Assembly (NCBI RefSeq): GCF_000330885.1 | Contig: NC_020059.1 | Location: 795,001 to 859,000, forward strand | Length of the DNA stretch: 64,000 nt | Source of the DNA: Rhizobium tropici CIAT 899 | GTDB lineage: Bacteria; Pseudomonadota; Alphaproteobacteria; Rhizobiales; Rhizobiaceae | Direction: 5' to 3' | Shown: piece after piece, positions 53,384 through 62,530 of the stretch | Layout: each line of letters begins with the position of its first letter | Position numbering within the stretch: the first letter of the stretch is position 1 | The notes under the pieces: generated by a model | Database searches by the model: none | The model's input: only the letters and a program-made list of their open reading frames with translations | What the model was told of the DNA's origin: nothing | Program-made: the position numbers and the translations under genes

Positions 53384-54538
53384 ATGGCAGACATCACCAA
53401 GGAACAGGTGCTGGAAACGTTGAAGACGGTTCGCGGCCCGGACCTGGAGCACAATATCGTCGAGCTCGGCATGGTCTCCGATGTGTTCATTTCCGACGCC
53501 AAGGTCTATTTTTCCATCACCGTTCCCGCCGAGCGTGCCAAGGAGTTGGAGCCGCTGCGGCTTGCGGCCGAGCGTGTCATTAAGGACATGCCCGGCGTCA
53601 AGGGCGCCCTGGTCGCGCTGACGGCCGACAAGAAGGCTGGCGCTCCAGCGCCTAGGCCCGCGCCTGCGCAGGCTGCCCCGCACGCCCATTCGCATCCTCA
53701 TCAACACGCGCCGCAACAGCCGCCGCGCGCCGCCAAGATCGGCGTTCCGGGTGTCAAGGCCATCATCGCCGTTGCCTCGGGCAAAGGGGGCGTCGGCAAA
53801 TCGACGACAGCGGTCAATCTGGCTCTGGGCCTGCTGGCCAATGGCCTGAGCGTCGGTATTCTGGATGCCGATATCTACGGTCCTTCGATGCCACGCCTCT
53901 TGAAGATTTCCGGACGCCCGACCCAGATCGATGGGCGCATCATCAATCCCATGGAGAATTATGGCCTCAAGGTCATGTCGATGGGTTTCCTCGTCGAGGA
54001 GGAAACCGCGATGATCTGGCGGGGGCCGATGGTGCAATCGGCGCTGCTGCAGATGCTGCGCGAGGTCGCCTGGGGCGAGCTCGATGTGCTTGTTGTCGAT
54101 ATGCCGCCTGGCACCGGCGACGTGCAGCTCACTATGGCGCAGCAGGTGCCGCTTGCCGGCGCCGTCATCGTCTCCACGCCGCAGGACCTGGCGCTGATCG
54201 ATGCGCGCAAAGGCTTGAACATGTTCCGCAAGGTCGAGGTTCCGGTCCTCGGCATCGTCGAGAATATGAGCTACTTCATCGCCCCCGATACCGGCGCGCG
54301 CTATGATATCTTCGGCCATGGCGGCGCTCGCAAGGAGGCGGAGCGCATCGGCGTGCCTTTCCTGGGTGAAGTGCCACTGACCATGGGCATTCGCGAGACC
54401 TCGGATGCGGGAACGCCGCTTGTCGCCGCCGAGCCGAACGGGGTGGTTGCAAATATTTATCGCGAAATCGCGGCCAATGTCTGGAAGCAAGTCGCGGATA
54501 GTCCACAGCGCGCGGCACCCGCGATCGTATTTGAATAA
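53384..54538 (+). CDS. apbC: Mrp/ApbC-family iron-sulfur carrier ATPase
   Basis: A 384-residue P-loop ATPase that carries iron-sulfur clusters to target proteins. An N-terminal MIP18-like domain (about 1-85, 'LETLKTVRGPDLEHNIVELGMVSDVFI') precedes a His/Pro/Ala-rich linker (about 86-116, with HAHSHPHQH), then the ATPase with the deviant Walker A 'ASGKGGVGKSTT' (131-142) and 'DADIYGPSMPRLL'. The family's C-terminal CXXC that holds the cluster is absent: 'NMSYFIAPDTGARYDIFG' has Ala and Thr where E. coli has CPxCG. GAGGAT precedes ATG 53384. It lies alone, upstream of corA. Confidence 0.93.
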   Translation: MADITKEQVLETLKTVRGPDLEHNIVELGMVSDVFISDAKVYFSITVPAERAKELEPLRLAAERVIKDMPGVKGALVALTADKKAGAPAPRPAPAQAAPHAHSHPHQHAPQQPPRAAKIGVPGVKAIIAVASGKGGVGKSTTAVNLALGLLANGLSVGILDADIYGPSMPRLLKISGRPTQIDGRIINPMENYGLKVMSMGFLVEEETAMIWRGPMVQSALLQMLREVAWGELDVLVVDMPPGTGDVQLTMAQQVPLAGAVIVSTPQDLALIDARKGLNMFRKVEVPVLGIVENMSYFIAPDTGARYDIFGHGGARKEAERIGVPFLGEVPLTMGIRETSDAGTPLVAAEPNGVVANIYREIAANVWKQVADSPQRAAPAIVFE

Positions 54539-54951
54539 TTCACCAGGACGGATCTGCTTTCCCTGTGGCGGCGGATTGTCTTGTCGGCATCCTGTGCTAT
54601 GACTTCGCAGGATTGGCCAAACTGCGGCGAAGCATGCGATGAAGAGGTTGTGACTTGATTCTTTGCGAGCTTTGCTGCATATGCGCCGCCTGCGTGGAAC
54701 TGGTCGGTCGTTTCCGATGACCAATCTCCGCCAAATGGTGGTTTTATTTCGGCCGCGCAGGCGTCTTCGCCCGGACGGACGAGGGATTGGTACAGCAGCG
54801 CAATGGAACATGAACACGGATTCCCGGCCGGACGGGCGGGATATGACCGGGGTTTTATGAGCTTTTTTTGTCGGCCATTGGTGAGATCGCAGAGGATGCG
54901 GGCAACGTGTCCTGACGCCGCCTGCATCTGTGCTGCCGCAGGAGCGCGCAG
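54539..54951. other. Leader region upstream of corA
   Basis: About 410 bases. The first part shows nothing distinct. Near its end lie a 16-codon frame with a short GC dyad and a run of seven T residues (54810-54870), described separately. This looks more like a regulatory leader of corA than a gene. Confidence 0.4.
54810..54860 (+). promoter_or_regulatory. Possible leader peptide ORF upstream of corA
   Basis: A 16-residue frame (MNTDSRPDGRDMTGVL) with a weak GGAA Shine-Dalgarno, containing three Asp and one Pro. A CCCGG/CCGGG dyad within it ends at TTTT, and a T7 run follows the stop codon. In Salmonella mgtA, an acidic and Pro-rich leader couples ribosome destabilisation to Mg2+ level; an analogous role before a Mg2+ channel is conceivable but purely inferred. 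Confidence 0.25.
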
Positions 54952-55929
54952 TTGATAACTGCCTATTGCTCAGGTTCGAAGCCGCTCGAGCTTCCCAATC
55001 TTTCGGCGATCGATCGGCTGCCCGACGATGCCGTGTGGATCGACATGGTCGATCCGTCGCGCGAAGAGGAAGCCAATATCGAGCGGCTGCTTGGGCTCGA
55101 AGTGCCGACGCGTGAGGACATGAAGGATATAGAGCCCTCGAGCCGGCTCTATATCGAGGACGGCTCGGTCTTTTTGACGGCCTCGCTCCTTTGCAAGGCC
55201 GATACCAGCCTGCCGATGTTGACCGATGTCGCGTTTATCCTGGCGGGACACCGGTTGATCACTATTCGCTATGCCCAGCCGAAGTCTTTCGCTCTCTTCA
55301 TTGCGGCCCTTCCGCGTATCCCGCAGGAGCGGCGCACCGGCGTGGTACTCCTGGCGAAGCTGCTCGAAACGATCGCCGATCGGACCGCCGAGGTCCTTGA
55401 ACAGACCGTCGCCGGTGTCGACATATTGTCGGTGCATGTCTTTGGCGATCGCGTGAAGAAGGTCCGTCGGCCGGGGAACTATCTCGAGGAAAAGCTCAAG
55501 GACATAGCGCGCTATCACCGTACGCTCAGCAAGATACGTGACAGTCTGAGTTCGCTGTCGCGCCTGCTGACCTTCCTTCAAGCTATCCCCGCCATGCAGC
55601 AGGACCACGAAGCAAAGGATCTCTGCCGCAATGTTTCGAGGGATGTTCAATCTCTTTCCGAGCATGCGTCCTTCGTGGCGGGCAATATCACCTTCCTGCT
55701 CGACGCATCGCTGGGGCTGATCAACATTGAGCAGAACGCCATCATCAAGATCTTCTCGATCGCTTCCGTGGTGTTCCTGCCGCCGACGCTTGTCGCCTCC
55801 GTCTATGGCATGAATTTCGAACATATGCCCGAATTGCATTTTGCCTTCGGCTACCCTGCATCACTGTTGTTGATGGTGGTTTCCGCCATCGTTCCGTTTT
55901 TCTTTTTTCGCTGGAAAGGCTGGCTCTGA
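54952..55929 (+). CDS. corA: CorA-family magnesium transport protein
   Basis: A 325-residue inner-membrane channel that imports Mg2+ (also Co2+ and Ni2+). The N-terminal cytoplasmic alpha/beta domain begins 'ITAYCSGSKPLELPNLSAI', followed by long stalk helices (about 120-265). The two C-terminal helices start near residue 265 and carry the signature 'YGMNFEHMPEL', with the GMN selectivity motif at about 285-288. It starts at TTG 54952 with AGGAG seven bases upstream; an ATG start is not available near it. It is followed 17 bases later by kup, so the two cation-uptake genes may be co-transcribed. Confidence 0.94.
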   Translation: MITAYCSGSKPLELPNLSAIDRLPDDAVWIDMVDPSREEEANIERLLGLEVPTREDMKDIEPSSRLYIEDGSVFLTASLLCKADTSLPMLTDVAFILAGHRLITIRYAQPKSFALFIAALPRIPQERRTGVVLLAKLLETIADRTAEVLEQTVAGVDILSVHVFGDRVKKVRRPGNYLEEKLKDIARYHRTLSKIRDSLSSLSRLLTFLQAIPAMQQDHEAKDLCRNVSRDVQSLSEHASFVAGNITFLLDASLGLINIEQNAIIKIFSIASVVFLPPTLVASVYGMNFEHMPELHFAFGYPASLLLMVVSAIVPFFFFRWKGWL

Positions 55930-55946
55930 GAGTCTAGTGATCCTGA

Positions 55947-57848
55947 ATGTCTAACGAAACCCATCATTCTCCCGACGGGAAAATGGACGCTCGCAAGCTC
56001 GCCTACCTCGCCCTCGGTTCGGTCGGCGTTGTTTATGGCGATATCGGTACGAGCCCGCTCTATGCCTTTCGCGAAGCATTGAAGCCGGTGGCCGCGGACG
56101 GCCTGACGCGCGGCGAAGTCATCAGCGTCGTCTCGCTGATGTTCTGGACGCTGACGATCATCGTCACGATCAAATATGTCCTTTTTCTGCTCCGCGCGGA
56201 CAATGACGGCGAAGGCGGCACGCTCTCGCTCCTGGCGCTGTTGATGAAGACGGCGAACGGCCATACCGCCATCCTGATGTTGCTGGGATTGCTGGGTGCT
56301 GCGCTTTTCCTTGGCGACGCGATGATTACGCCGGCGCTTTCGGTCCTTTCGGCCGTCGAAGGTCTGAAGCTCGTGACCCCGCAATTGTCGGATTATATCG
56401 TGCCGATATCGGTGGCCATTCTGGCATTGCTTTTTGCGATCCAGTCGCATGGTACCGGTGCCGTCGCCCGTTTCTTCGGCCCGATCACCGCGCTGTGGTT
56501 CATCGTCATGGGTCTTGTCGGCATCATGCACATTTCTGATGATTACAGCATTCTGGCAGCGCTCAATCCCTGGTATGCGGTGACCTTTCTGATGCGCGAG
56601 GGCTTCCTCGGCGTCGTCGTTCTCGGTGCCGTGTTCCTGACGGTGACGGGCGCGGAAGCGCTCTATGCCGACCTCGGCCATTTCGGCCGCCGCCCGATCC
56701 AGTGGGCCTGGTTCGTGCTGGTGTTTCCGTCGCTGACGCTGAACTACTTCGGTCAGGGCGCGCTGGTGCTGCGCGATCCCATGGCCATGTCTGACCCGTT
56801 CTTCCTGATGTTTCCGCACTGGGCGATCCTGCCGGTGGTCATTCTTGCGACGATGGCGACGATCATCGCCAGCCAGGCCGTCATCACGGGTGCTTTCTCG
56901 CTGACCCGCCAGGCGATTCACCTCGGCTTCCTGCCGCGCATGGAAATCCTCTTCACCTCCGAGACCAATACCGGGCAGATATTCCTGCCGTCGGTCAACA
57001 CGGTCCTGTTCTTCGGCGTCATCTTCCTGGTGCTGGCCTTCAAGACCTCGGATGCGCTGGCGACCGCCTATGGCATCTCAGTGACCGGCGCGATGGTCGT
57101 CACCTCGATCATGGCATTTGAATTCGTCCGGGTCCGCTGGAACTGGACGCTGCCGATGGCGGTTGCCGTGCTCACGCCGCTCTTGCTGCTGGAATTCGTC
57201 TTCCTGGGCGCGAACCTCCTTAAGATCCACGATGGCGGCTACGTGCCGGTGATGATCGCAACGGCCTTCACTGTCATCATGTGGACCTGGCGCCGCGGCA
57301 CCGCGATCCTTATGGAAAAGACACGCCATACCGATATCCCGCTTTCGTCCTTCGTCAGCTCGATCGAGCGCAAGAGCGATCACTCGCCGGCGCATGTGCC
57401 CGGTACCGCGATCTTCCTCACGAGCGATCCGGAATCCGCGCCCGCCGCGCTGCTGCACAATCTGAAGCACAACCACGTTCTGCACGACAAGAACGTCATC
57501 CTGACGATCCGCACCATCAACAAGCCGCGCGTCGCCCAGGAGGATCGTTATACCGTCGAGAAGGTTTCGGACCGTTTCTCACGCGTCGAGCTGCGCTTCG
57601 GCTTCATGGAATCGCAGAATGTCTCGCAGGCGCTCGCGACCCTGCGAAAGACCGGCCTGAAGTTCGACATCATGTCGACCTCCTTCTATCTCGGCCGCCG
57701 CAAGCTGGTGCCGGATGCGAAATCCGGCATGCCGCACTGGCAGGACCGGCTCTATATCGCTCTCGCCAATGCCGCGACCGATCCCTCTGACTACTTCCGC
57801 TTACCTGCCAACCGCGTGGTGGAACTGGGCTCGCACGTCATCATCTGA
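55947..57848 (+). CDS. kup: Potassium uptake protein, KUP family
   Basis: A 633-residue potassium:proton symporter with 12 membrane helices followed by a cytoplasmic C-terminal domain (about 470-633). KUP hallmarks are '[23 protein letters not shown]' near the start, 'GNLGHILSI...'-like '[15 protein letters not shown]', '[23 protein letters not shown]' and '[22 protein letters not shown]'. The length matches E. coli Kup (622). It starts 17 bases after corA and ends before a terminator at 57873-57910. Rhizobia often have several kup copies. Confidence 0.96.
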   Translation: MSNETHHSPDGKMDARKLAYLALGSVGVVYGDIGTSPLYAFREALKPVAADGLTRGEVISVVSLMFWTLTIIVTIKYVLFLLRADNDGEGGTLSLLALLMKTANGHTAILMLLGLLGAALFLGDAMITPALSVLSAVEGLKLVTPQLSDYIVPISVAILALLFAIQSHGTGAVARFFGPITALWFIVMGLVGIMHISDDYSILAALNPWYAVTFLMREGFLGVVVLGAVFLTVTGAEALYADLGHFGRRPIQWAWFVLVFPSLTLNYFGQGALVLRDPMAMSDPFFLMFPHWAILPVVILATMATIIASQAVITGAFSLTRQAIHLGFLPRMEILFTSETNTGQIFLPSVNTVLFFGVIFLVLAFKTSDALATAYGISVTGAMVVTSIMAFEFVRVRWNWTLPMAVAVLTPLLLLEFVFLGANLLKIHDGGYVPVMIATAFTVIMWTWRRGTAILMEKTRHTDIPLSSFVSSIERKSDHSPAHVPGTAIFLTSDPESAPAALLHNLKHNHVLHDKNVILTIRTINKPRVAQEDRYTVEKVSDRFSRVELRFGFMESQNVSQALATLRKTGLKFDIMSTSFYLGRRKLVPDAKSGMPHWQDRLYIALANAATDPSDYFRLPANRVVELGSHVII

Positions 57849-57872
57849 TCCAGGCGCAACTGTCATGCTTTT

Positions 57873-57910
57873 AAGGTCCGGTGGATATCTACCGGGCCTC
57901 TTCAGTTTTT
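57873..57910 (+). terminator. Intrinsic terminator after kup
   Basis: AGGTCCGGT (57874-57882) pairs with ACCGGGCCT (57891-57899), one G-T wobble, over an eight-base loop, followed by CTTCAGTTTTT. It lies 26 bases after the kup stop. Confidence 0.8.
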
Positions 57911-57980
57911 CCTTGCGTCACTAACAACGACTATATTTCAATTTATAGGGGAATTGGCGCTTATCCTTTGAGGATCAAGA

Positions 57981-58709
57981 ATGTTCAAGCAAACCTTTTG
58001 GGTCATACGGACCAATTTGGCGCTCTATGCCGTATTCTGCATATGCTGGGTTGGATTGGAATTTCTGGGTGAATCTTCCGGTAAAAATGCGTCGGGTGTG
58101 GTTGGCATTACGCTGTTGGCGGCGCTCGGTCTTAACGTGCAGAATTCCGTTCTTAGTAATCTGAATTTTACCGCCGCCGCTAAGCAGAACAAGCTTCATT
58201 TTGGCCGCTATATGCTGAAAACTGGCGTTCTGTTTTTATTAGGCATTGCTATCATGGTGGGATCTCTCATTCTTATTTTTCCTAGGAATGGGAAGAGCAG
58301 CCCGTATTTTACGCTCTCGTTAATATCCAGTTTCATTGTCTCATTCACCATCGTTCTCTCTTTGCTCGGAACCTGGCTTCCAGCTACGATCCACGGGGTC
58401 AACAAGAGCTTGGCCGATGCTTTCCGCAGAGGCTGGCCTCGATTCTTTTCGACCGGTGCGCACGTCCTGGCTGGAATTTGTATTCCCATCATTATCTCGT
58501 TGGGTGCCTCGATGGCTGTGTCTATGGTGAGCGGATTGAACTTGCTTGAAAGTGGTGGCTTGAGCGCCCCAGCTATAGTCTTCAGTTCGGCGTCAAGCGT
58601 ACTGCAGGCTGTCGGGTGGACTTATGTGTCGGTCGCGCTCGCGCGCCGATATATGGAAGCGGAAAACATTGGGTCCCCTTCTCAGGAGTTGCTAACCGTT
58701 TTCACGTGA
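57981..58709 (+). CDS. Integral membrane protein of unknown function, AT-rich
   Basis: A 242-residue protein with about six membrane helices (starting near residues 8, 40, 80, 110, 160 and 195), for example 'LYAVFCICWVGLEFLG' and 'VLFLLGIAIMVGSLILIF'. I recognise no family; a stretch 'NKSLADAFRRGWPRFF' between helices 4 and 5 is amphipathic. Its base composition is clearly more AT-rich than its neighbours, with many TTA/ATT/TTT codons, hinting at recent acquisition or weak selection. It sits alone between kup and the SleB-type gene. Confidence 0.65.
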   Translation: MFKQTFWVIRTNLALYAVFCICWVGLEFLGESSGKNASGVVGITLLAALGLNVQNSVLSNLNFTAAAKQNKLHFGRYMLKTGVLFLLGIAIMVGSLILIFPRNGKSSPYFTLSLISSFIVSFTIVLSLLGTWLPATIHGVNKSLADAFRRGWPRFFSTGAHVLAGICIPIIISLGASMAVSMVSGLNLLESGGLSAPAIVFSSASSVLQAVGWTYVSVALARRYMEAENIGSPSQELLTVFT

Positions 58710-58822
58710 GGAACCAATTTGGTCTCAGGAAGGCAAGGGTTCATAAGTTAAATTTCGACGAATTGTGCAGCGTCACGCCATCATGATGTTGCTCGCGTAC
58801 GCATAACCATAGAATTGCCCGA

Positions 58823-58845
58823 ATTAACCATCCATCAAGGTTAAT
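58823..58845. promoter_or_regulatory. CtrA-type TTAACCAT sites upstream of the cell-wall hydrolase
   Basis: ATTAACC (58823-58829) and GGTTAAT (58839-58845) form a perfect dyad with a nine-base spacer. The sequence TTAACCAT (58824-58831) is the eight-base CtrA half-site form. It lies about 50 bases upstream of the GTG start of the SleB-type hydrolase, a plausible cell-cycle target. Confidence 0.45.
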
Positions 58846-58890
58846 GGGAGATTATTCCGGCTCCTGGTTTCGAGTGCCGTTTGGAGTCCG

Positions 58891-60072
58891 GTGTTGTCTC
58901 GCTCGCGTTATGTCAGCCGCAAGTCGCGGTTCCTGCCACAAAATTGGACCTCTCCAGCCGTCTTCGGGCTTTGCGCCTGGCTTATTTTTCCATCGACGGC
59001 AGCCTATGGCGATCTTGCCGGCCTGCTTGCCGGGATCGATAGGGAAGGTGCCAACTGGCGCATGGTGATGACAGACTCGCCGGCCGGCTCCACCCATCAG
59101 GCGGAGCTGGCCTTTGGCGATGCCATGGCGTCGTCTGCCGTTGGGGACGGCGGTCTGATATTGCCGGATGGACGGCGCGTCGCATTCCAATCCGAAGCCA
59201 AGGGCAGCGATCCCCGGCCCGATGAGGACCGCATCAACCGGCAGGACAAGAAGGGCAGAGTTGTGGCCATCACGCCGATGCTGCCGCCGAAGGATTTTTC
59301 CGCAGGCTCGGTGCTCCAGCGTCAAAGCCTGCTGCTTCGGCCGGAACCGGCAACCGGCGAGCGCACGGCATTCCTGAAGCCGAAGCTCGGCGGCAAGGAA
59401 ATCCAGATTGCGACCGCTTTCTACAAGAAGGAGCCGCCGAAGCTGGACGACAGCGTGCCGGCCTATATCGCCAATCTGGTCACCAACCAGAATGCCGATG
59501 TTCTGGCCGCCGCCTATGCCTCGCCGGCGCCGGACTATGCCCGTGTCTCGCCCTTCGATTCTATTCTCGCCAAGGATCAGGACGACGAGGGGCGTTTCGT
59601 GCCGCAGATCGGCCCGAAGGATCATGCTTGGGCCGCGAATGTCCTGCCGCCATCGGTCTTTTCATCCGACGAGCAGCAATGCCTTGCCACCGGCATCTAT
59701 TTCGAGGCGCGCGGCGAGTCCGTGAAAGGGCAGGCGGCGGTTGCCCAGGTCATCCTCAACCGTGTCCGCAACCCCGCCTATCCGAAGACCATCTGCGGCG
59801 TCGTCTATCAGAATGAGGATTGGACGAACGCCTGCCAGTTCTCCTTCGCCTGTGACAACGTCAAGGAGCGCGTCAATTCGCCAGAACACTGGCGTATTGC
59901 CCGCCAGGTCGCCATGGCGGTCACCGCCGGCAAGATCTGGCTGCCGGAAGTCGGCTCCGCTACGCATTATCACGCCGTCTATGTCCGGCCGAAATGGGCA
60001 GCCGAAATGGTGAAGGTCGGCCGTATCGGCATGCACATCTTCTATAGGACCTATGGCGGAGGCTGGAGCTGA
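58891..60072 (+). CDS. SleB-family cell-wall hydrolase
   Basis: A 393-residue secreted enzyme. The start is GTG 58891 (GGAG five bases upstream), followed by a signal/anchor helix (SPAVFGLCAWLIFPSTAAYG). The central region (about 45-255) has no clear domain. The C-terminal Hydrolase_2 (SleB) domain, about residues 264-393, begins 'CLATGIYFEARGESVKGQAAVAQVILNRVRNPAYPKTICGVVYQN' and includes 'CQFSFACDN' and 'VGSATHYHAVYVRPKWA'; it contains the catalytic Glu of the family (FEARGE). Such enzymes cleave peptidoglycan glycan strands; rhizobial copies are linked to growth and division. A CtrA-like site upstream supports cell-cycle control. Confidence 0.92.
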   Translation: MLSRSRYVSRKSRFLPQNWTSPAVFGLCAWLIFPSTAAYGDLAGLLAGIDREGANWRMVMTDSPAGSTHQAELAFGDAMASSAVGDGGLILPDGRRVAFQSEAKGSDPRPDEDRINRQDKKGRVVAITPMLPPKDFSAGSVLQRQSLLLRPEPATGERTAFLKPKLGGKEIQIATAFYKKEPPKLDDSVPAYIANLVTNQNADVLAAAYASPAPDYARVSPFDSILAKDQDDEGRFVPQIGPKDHAWAANVLPPSVFSSDEQQCLATGIYFEARGESVKGQAAVAQVILNRVRNPAYPKTICGVVYQNEDWTNACQFSFACDNVKERVNSPEHWRIARQVAMAVTAGKIWLPEVGSATHYHAVYVRPKWAAEMVKVGRIGMHIFYRTYGGGWS

Positions 60073-60385
60073 GGCTGCTGGTTCCAAACCTCGATGGCCC
60101 GAGAAGAGCGGCATTCGTGGGCAAAAAAGCCGCAGGAAAGCATGGGCTGAAGAGGATTCTTCCGCTCAGTTTTCGGTCAATATGGCTCTTTCGCTCTAAA
60201 CTCATGATTTAATTGGGCTAATTTATGGCTGGACAGATGGTGTCTACGCCTTGACTATGCTTTTTCCTAAAACTATGTTGCGCGCGACTTCAAAACGGGC
60301 CGAAAGGTGGCGAAACCTGCTGTTCGTTTACGCGTTGACCGGGGTACAGGGATTACGCGCAACGAATAATGGGGAGGATGCCACC
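60073..60385. other. Promoter region of the ATP synthase F0 operon
   Basis: About 310 bases between the hydrolase stop and atpI. It should hold the F0 operon promoter. The part nearest atpI has the ribosome-binding site GGGGAGGATG. I see no other element. Confidence 0.4.
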
Positions 60386-60730
60386 ATGACGGATGACCGC
60401 GACGAGGGTCTGGAACAGCGGCGGGCGCAGCTGGGAGCCGAATTGGCGAACAAGCGCGCTGCGGTGAGAGAGGGTGAACGCGGGGAGGTTCGCGCCGAGG
60501 AGAGCCGTAAGGGTTATGCTCAGGCGATGAAGCTTTCCAGTGAGTTCATTGCTGCAATCATCGTTGGAGCCGTTCTGGGCTATGTCCTGGACCGTTTTCT
60601 CGGTACGACGCCGTGGGGCATGATTATTTTGCTGCTTCTCGGATTCTGTGCCGGCGTGCTGAATGTGCTGCGCTCTGCAGGCAAGGTGGTGACACCGGAG
60701 CCGCAGGGACGTGAGCCCGGTAAGAAATGA
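60386..60730 (+). CDS. atpI: ATP synthase accessory protein AtpI
   Basis: A 114-residue inner-membrane protein with a charged N-terminus (EQRRAQLGAELANKRAAVREGERGEVRAEE) and two helices, 'LSSEFIAAIIVGAVLGYVLDRFLG' and 'PWGMIILLLLGFCAGVLNVLRSA', typical of AtpI/AtpZ, which helps assemble the c-ring and may transport Mg2+. GGGGAGG precedes ATG 60386. It leads the F0 cluster atpI-atpB-atpE-atpF'-atpF, 78 bases before atpB. Confidence 0.93.
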   Translation: MTDDRDEGLEQRRAQLGAELANKRAAVREGERGEVRAEESRKGYAQAMKLSSEFIAAIIVGAVLGYVLDRFLGTTPWGMIILLLLGFCAGVLNVLRSAGKVVTPEPQGREPGKK

Positions 60731-60808
60731 GCGGAAGCGACGCAGCGGCGTTGTTTCCAGATAAGAAGCATCCGCTCGGTGGAGCGGAATAATGAAAGAG
60801 AACAAGCG

Positions 60809-61561
60809 GTGGCAAACGATCCTACCCATCAGTTCCTGATCTTTAAGATTATCCCGATCGATGTCGGTGGAATTGATTTTTCGTTCACCAATGCTTCGCT
60901 GTTCATGGTTGCCTCGGCAGTGCTGTCCGCGGGCTTTCTGTATTTTGCCAGCGCGCCGCGCGCCGTTGTCCCGACGCGCTCGCAGTCCGTTGCGGAAATG
61001 GCCTATGAGTTCATCGCCTCGATGTTGAAAGAGGGGGCGGGGACGAAGGGAATGAAATTCTTCCCGCTGGTCTTCTCTCTCTTCATGTTCGTCCTCACGG
61101 CGAACCTGCTCGGCCTCGTTCCTTACTTCTACACCGTCACCAGCCAGATCATCGTCACGCTGGCGCTCGCACTGCTCGTCATCTTCACCGTTATTTTCTA
61201 CGGCTTGATCAAGCATGGTTTCGGCTTCTTCAAGATTTTCGTTCCTGAGGGTGTTCCCGGAGTTCTCTTGCCGCTGGTGGTGGCGATCGAGATCATCTCG
61301 TTCCTCTCCCGTCCGGTTTCACTCTCTGTTCGTCTTTTCGCCAACATGCTGGCCGGTCATATCACGCTCAAGGTGTTCGCAGGCTTTGTCGCCTCGCTCG
61401 GAGCCCTCGGCGCGCTTGGTATCGGCGGAGCAGTTCTTCCTCTTATCATGACCGTCGCCCTCACCGGTCTCGAGTTCCTTGTCGCCTTCCTTCAGGCTTA
61501 CGTCTTTGCGGTGCTGACTTGCATGTACCTCAACGACGCAATCCATCCGGGCGGCCACTAA
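60809..61561 (+). CDS. atpB: ATP synthase F0 subunit a
   Basis: A 250-residue membrane subunit forming the proton half-channels next to the c-ring. The core motif '[23 protein letters not shown]' contains the essential Arg, and '[25 protein letters not shown]' ends the protein. The start is GTG 60809 ([14 protein letters not shown]), as in rhizobial homologues; a GTG at 60779 would add ten residues. It forms part of the F0 operon; the F1 genes are not in this window, which is normal for Alphaproteobacteria. Confidence 0.96.
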   Translation: MANDPTHQFLIFKIIPIDVGGIDFSFTNASLFMVASAVLSAGFLYFASAPRAVVPTRSQSVAEMAYEFIASMLKEGAGTKGMKFFPLVFSLFMFVLTANLLGLVPYFYTVTSQIIVTLALALLVIFTVIFYGLIKHGFGFFKIFVPEGVPGVLLPLVVAIEIISFLSRPVSLSVRLFANMLAGHITLKVFAGFVASLGALGALGIGGAVLPLIMTVALTGLEFLVAFLQAYVFAVLTCMYLNDAIHPGGH

Positions 61562-61627
61562 GGATAAAGACATTGGCGTCTAGTGGCGTCAGTCATTCAC
61601 CGCACAACCATTTCAAAGGAGTTCAAC

Positions 61628-61855
61628 ATGGACGCGGAAGCAGCAAAGTTCATCGGCGCAGGTTTGGCTTGCTTTGGTATGGCCGGCACGGCTCTTGGCC
61701 TCGGCAATATCTTCGGCAGCTACCTGTCCGGCGCACTGCGCAACCCGTCGGCTGCTGACAGCCAGTTCGGCCGTCTGGTATTCGGCTTCGCCGTTACGGA
61801 AGCTCTGGGCATCTTCTCGCTGCTCGTCGCTCTCCTCCTGCTCTTCGCCGTCTGA
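61628..61855 (+). CDS. atpE: ATP synthase F0 subunit c
   Basis: A 75-residue two-helix proteolipid that forms the proton-driven c-ring. The first helix has the glycine-rich packing motif '[21 protein letters not shown]', the polar loop is 'GALRNPSA', and the second helix holds the proton-carrying Glu58 in '[15 protein letters not shown]'. AAAGGAG lies six bases before ATG 61628. It follows atpB by 66 bases. Confidence 0.98.
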   Translation: MDAEAAKFIGAGLACFGMAGTALGLGNIFGSYLSGALRNPSAADSQFGRLVFGFAVTEALGIFSLLVALLLLFAV

Positions 61856-61933
61856 TATCAGCGGCGTCATAGATCACGGTTCGCGAGCAGCGAGCCGTGA
61901 TTCTTTGCATTTGCAGACCACCTGGAGGTGAGC

Positions 61934-62527
61934 ATGTTTGTGACCCCGGCATATGCTGAAGAAGCACCGCCGGCCGCCGGAGCGGTGCACACGGAGACGG
62001 GTGCGCCGAATGAAGGCCATCACGGCGGCGTATTCCCGCCGTTTGACCATACGACGTATCCATCACAGCTGCTTTGGCTGGTGATCACCTTCGTCATCTT
62101 CTACGTGGCCATGCAGAAGATCGTTATTCCGCGCGTCGGCACCATTCTGGAAAGCCGGCACGACCGGATCGCCCAGGATATCGAGGAAGCCTCGCGCCTG
62201 AAGGCTGAAGCAGACGCCGCCGTCGCGACCTATGAAAGCGAATTGGCCGCTGCGCGCGCCAAGGCAAATTCCATCGGCGCCACCGCTCGCGATGCCGCCA
62301 AGGCTAAGGCCGAAGAGGATCGCAAGGCAATCGAGGCGAGTCTGGCTGAGAAGCTAAAGGCCGCAGAAGGCCGCATTGCTGAAATCAAGGCGAAAGCCTT
62401 CGGTGATGTTGGTGCAATTGCCGAAGAGACGGCCGGTGCTGTCGTCGAGCAGTTGGTCGGCAATGTCGCCGGCAAGGCCGATGTCGCCTCTGCGGTTGCA
62501 GCCGCTGCCGCAAAGCAGGAGGGCTGA
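61934..62527 (+). CDS. atpG: ATP synthase F0 subunit b'
   Basis: A 197-residue peripheral-stalk subunit, the b' type that pairs with b in alphaproteobacteria and cyanobacteria. The N-terminus is Pro/His-rich, followed by one membrane helix (about 46-63, '[17 protein letters not shown]') and a long Ala/Lys/Glu coiled coil. GGAGG is placed for ATG 61934 and less well for the GTG at 61928. It is three bases from atpF. The symbol atpG for b' follows rhizobial usage; it is also called atpF2 or atpF'. Confidence 0.93.
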   Translation: MFVTPAYAEEAPPAAGAVHTETGAPNEGHHGGVFPPFDHTTYPSQLLWLVITFVIFYVAMQKIVIPRVGTILESRHDRIAQDIEEASRLKAEADAAVATYESELAAARAKANSIGATARDAAKAKAEEDRKAIEASLAEKLKAAEGRIAEIKAKAFGDVGAIAEETAGAVVEQLVGNVAGKADVASAVAAAAAKQEG

Positions 62528-62530
62528 TCC

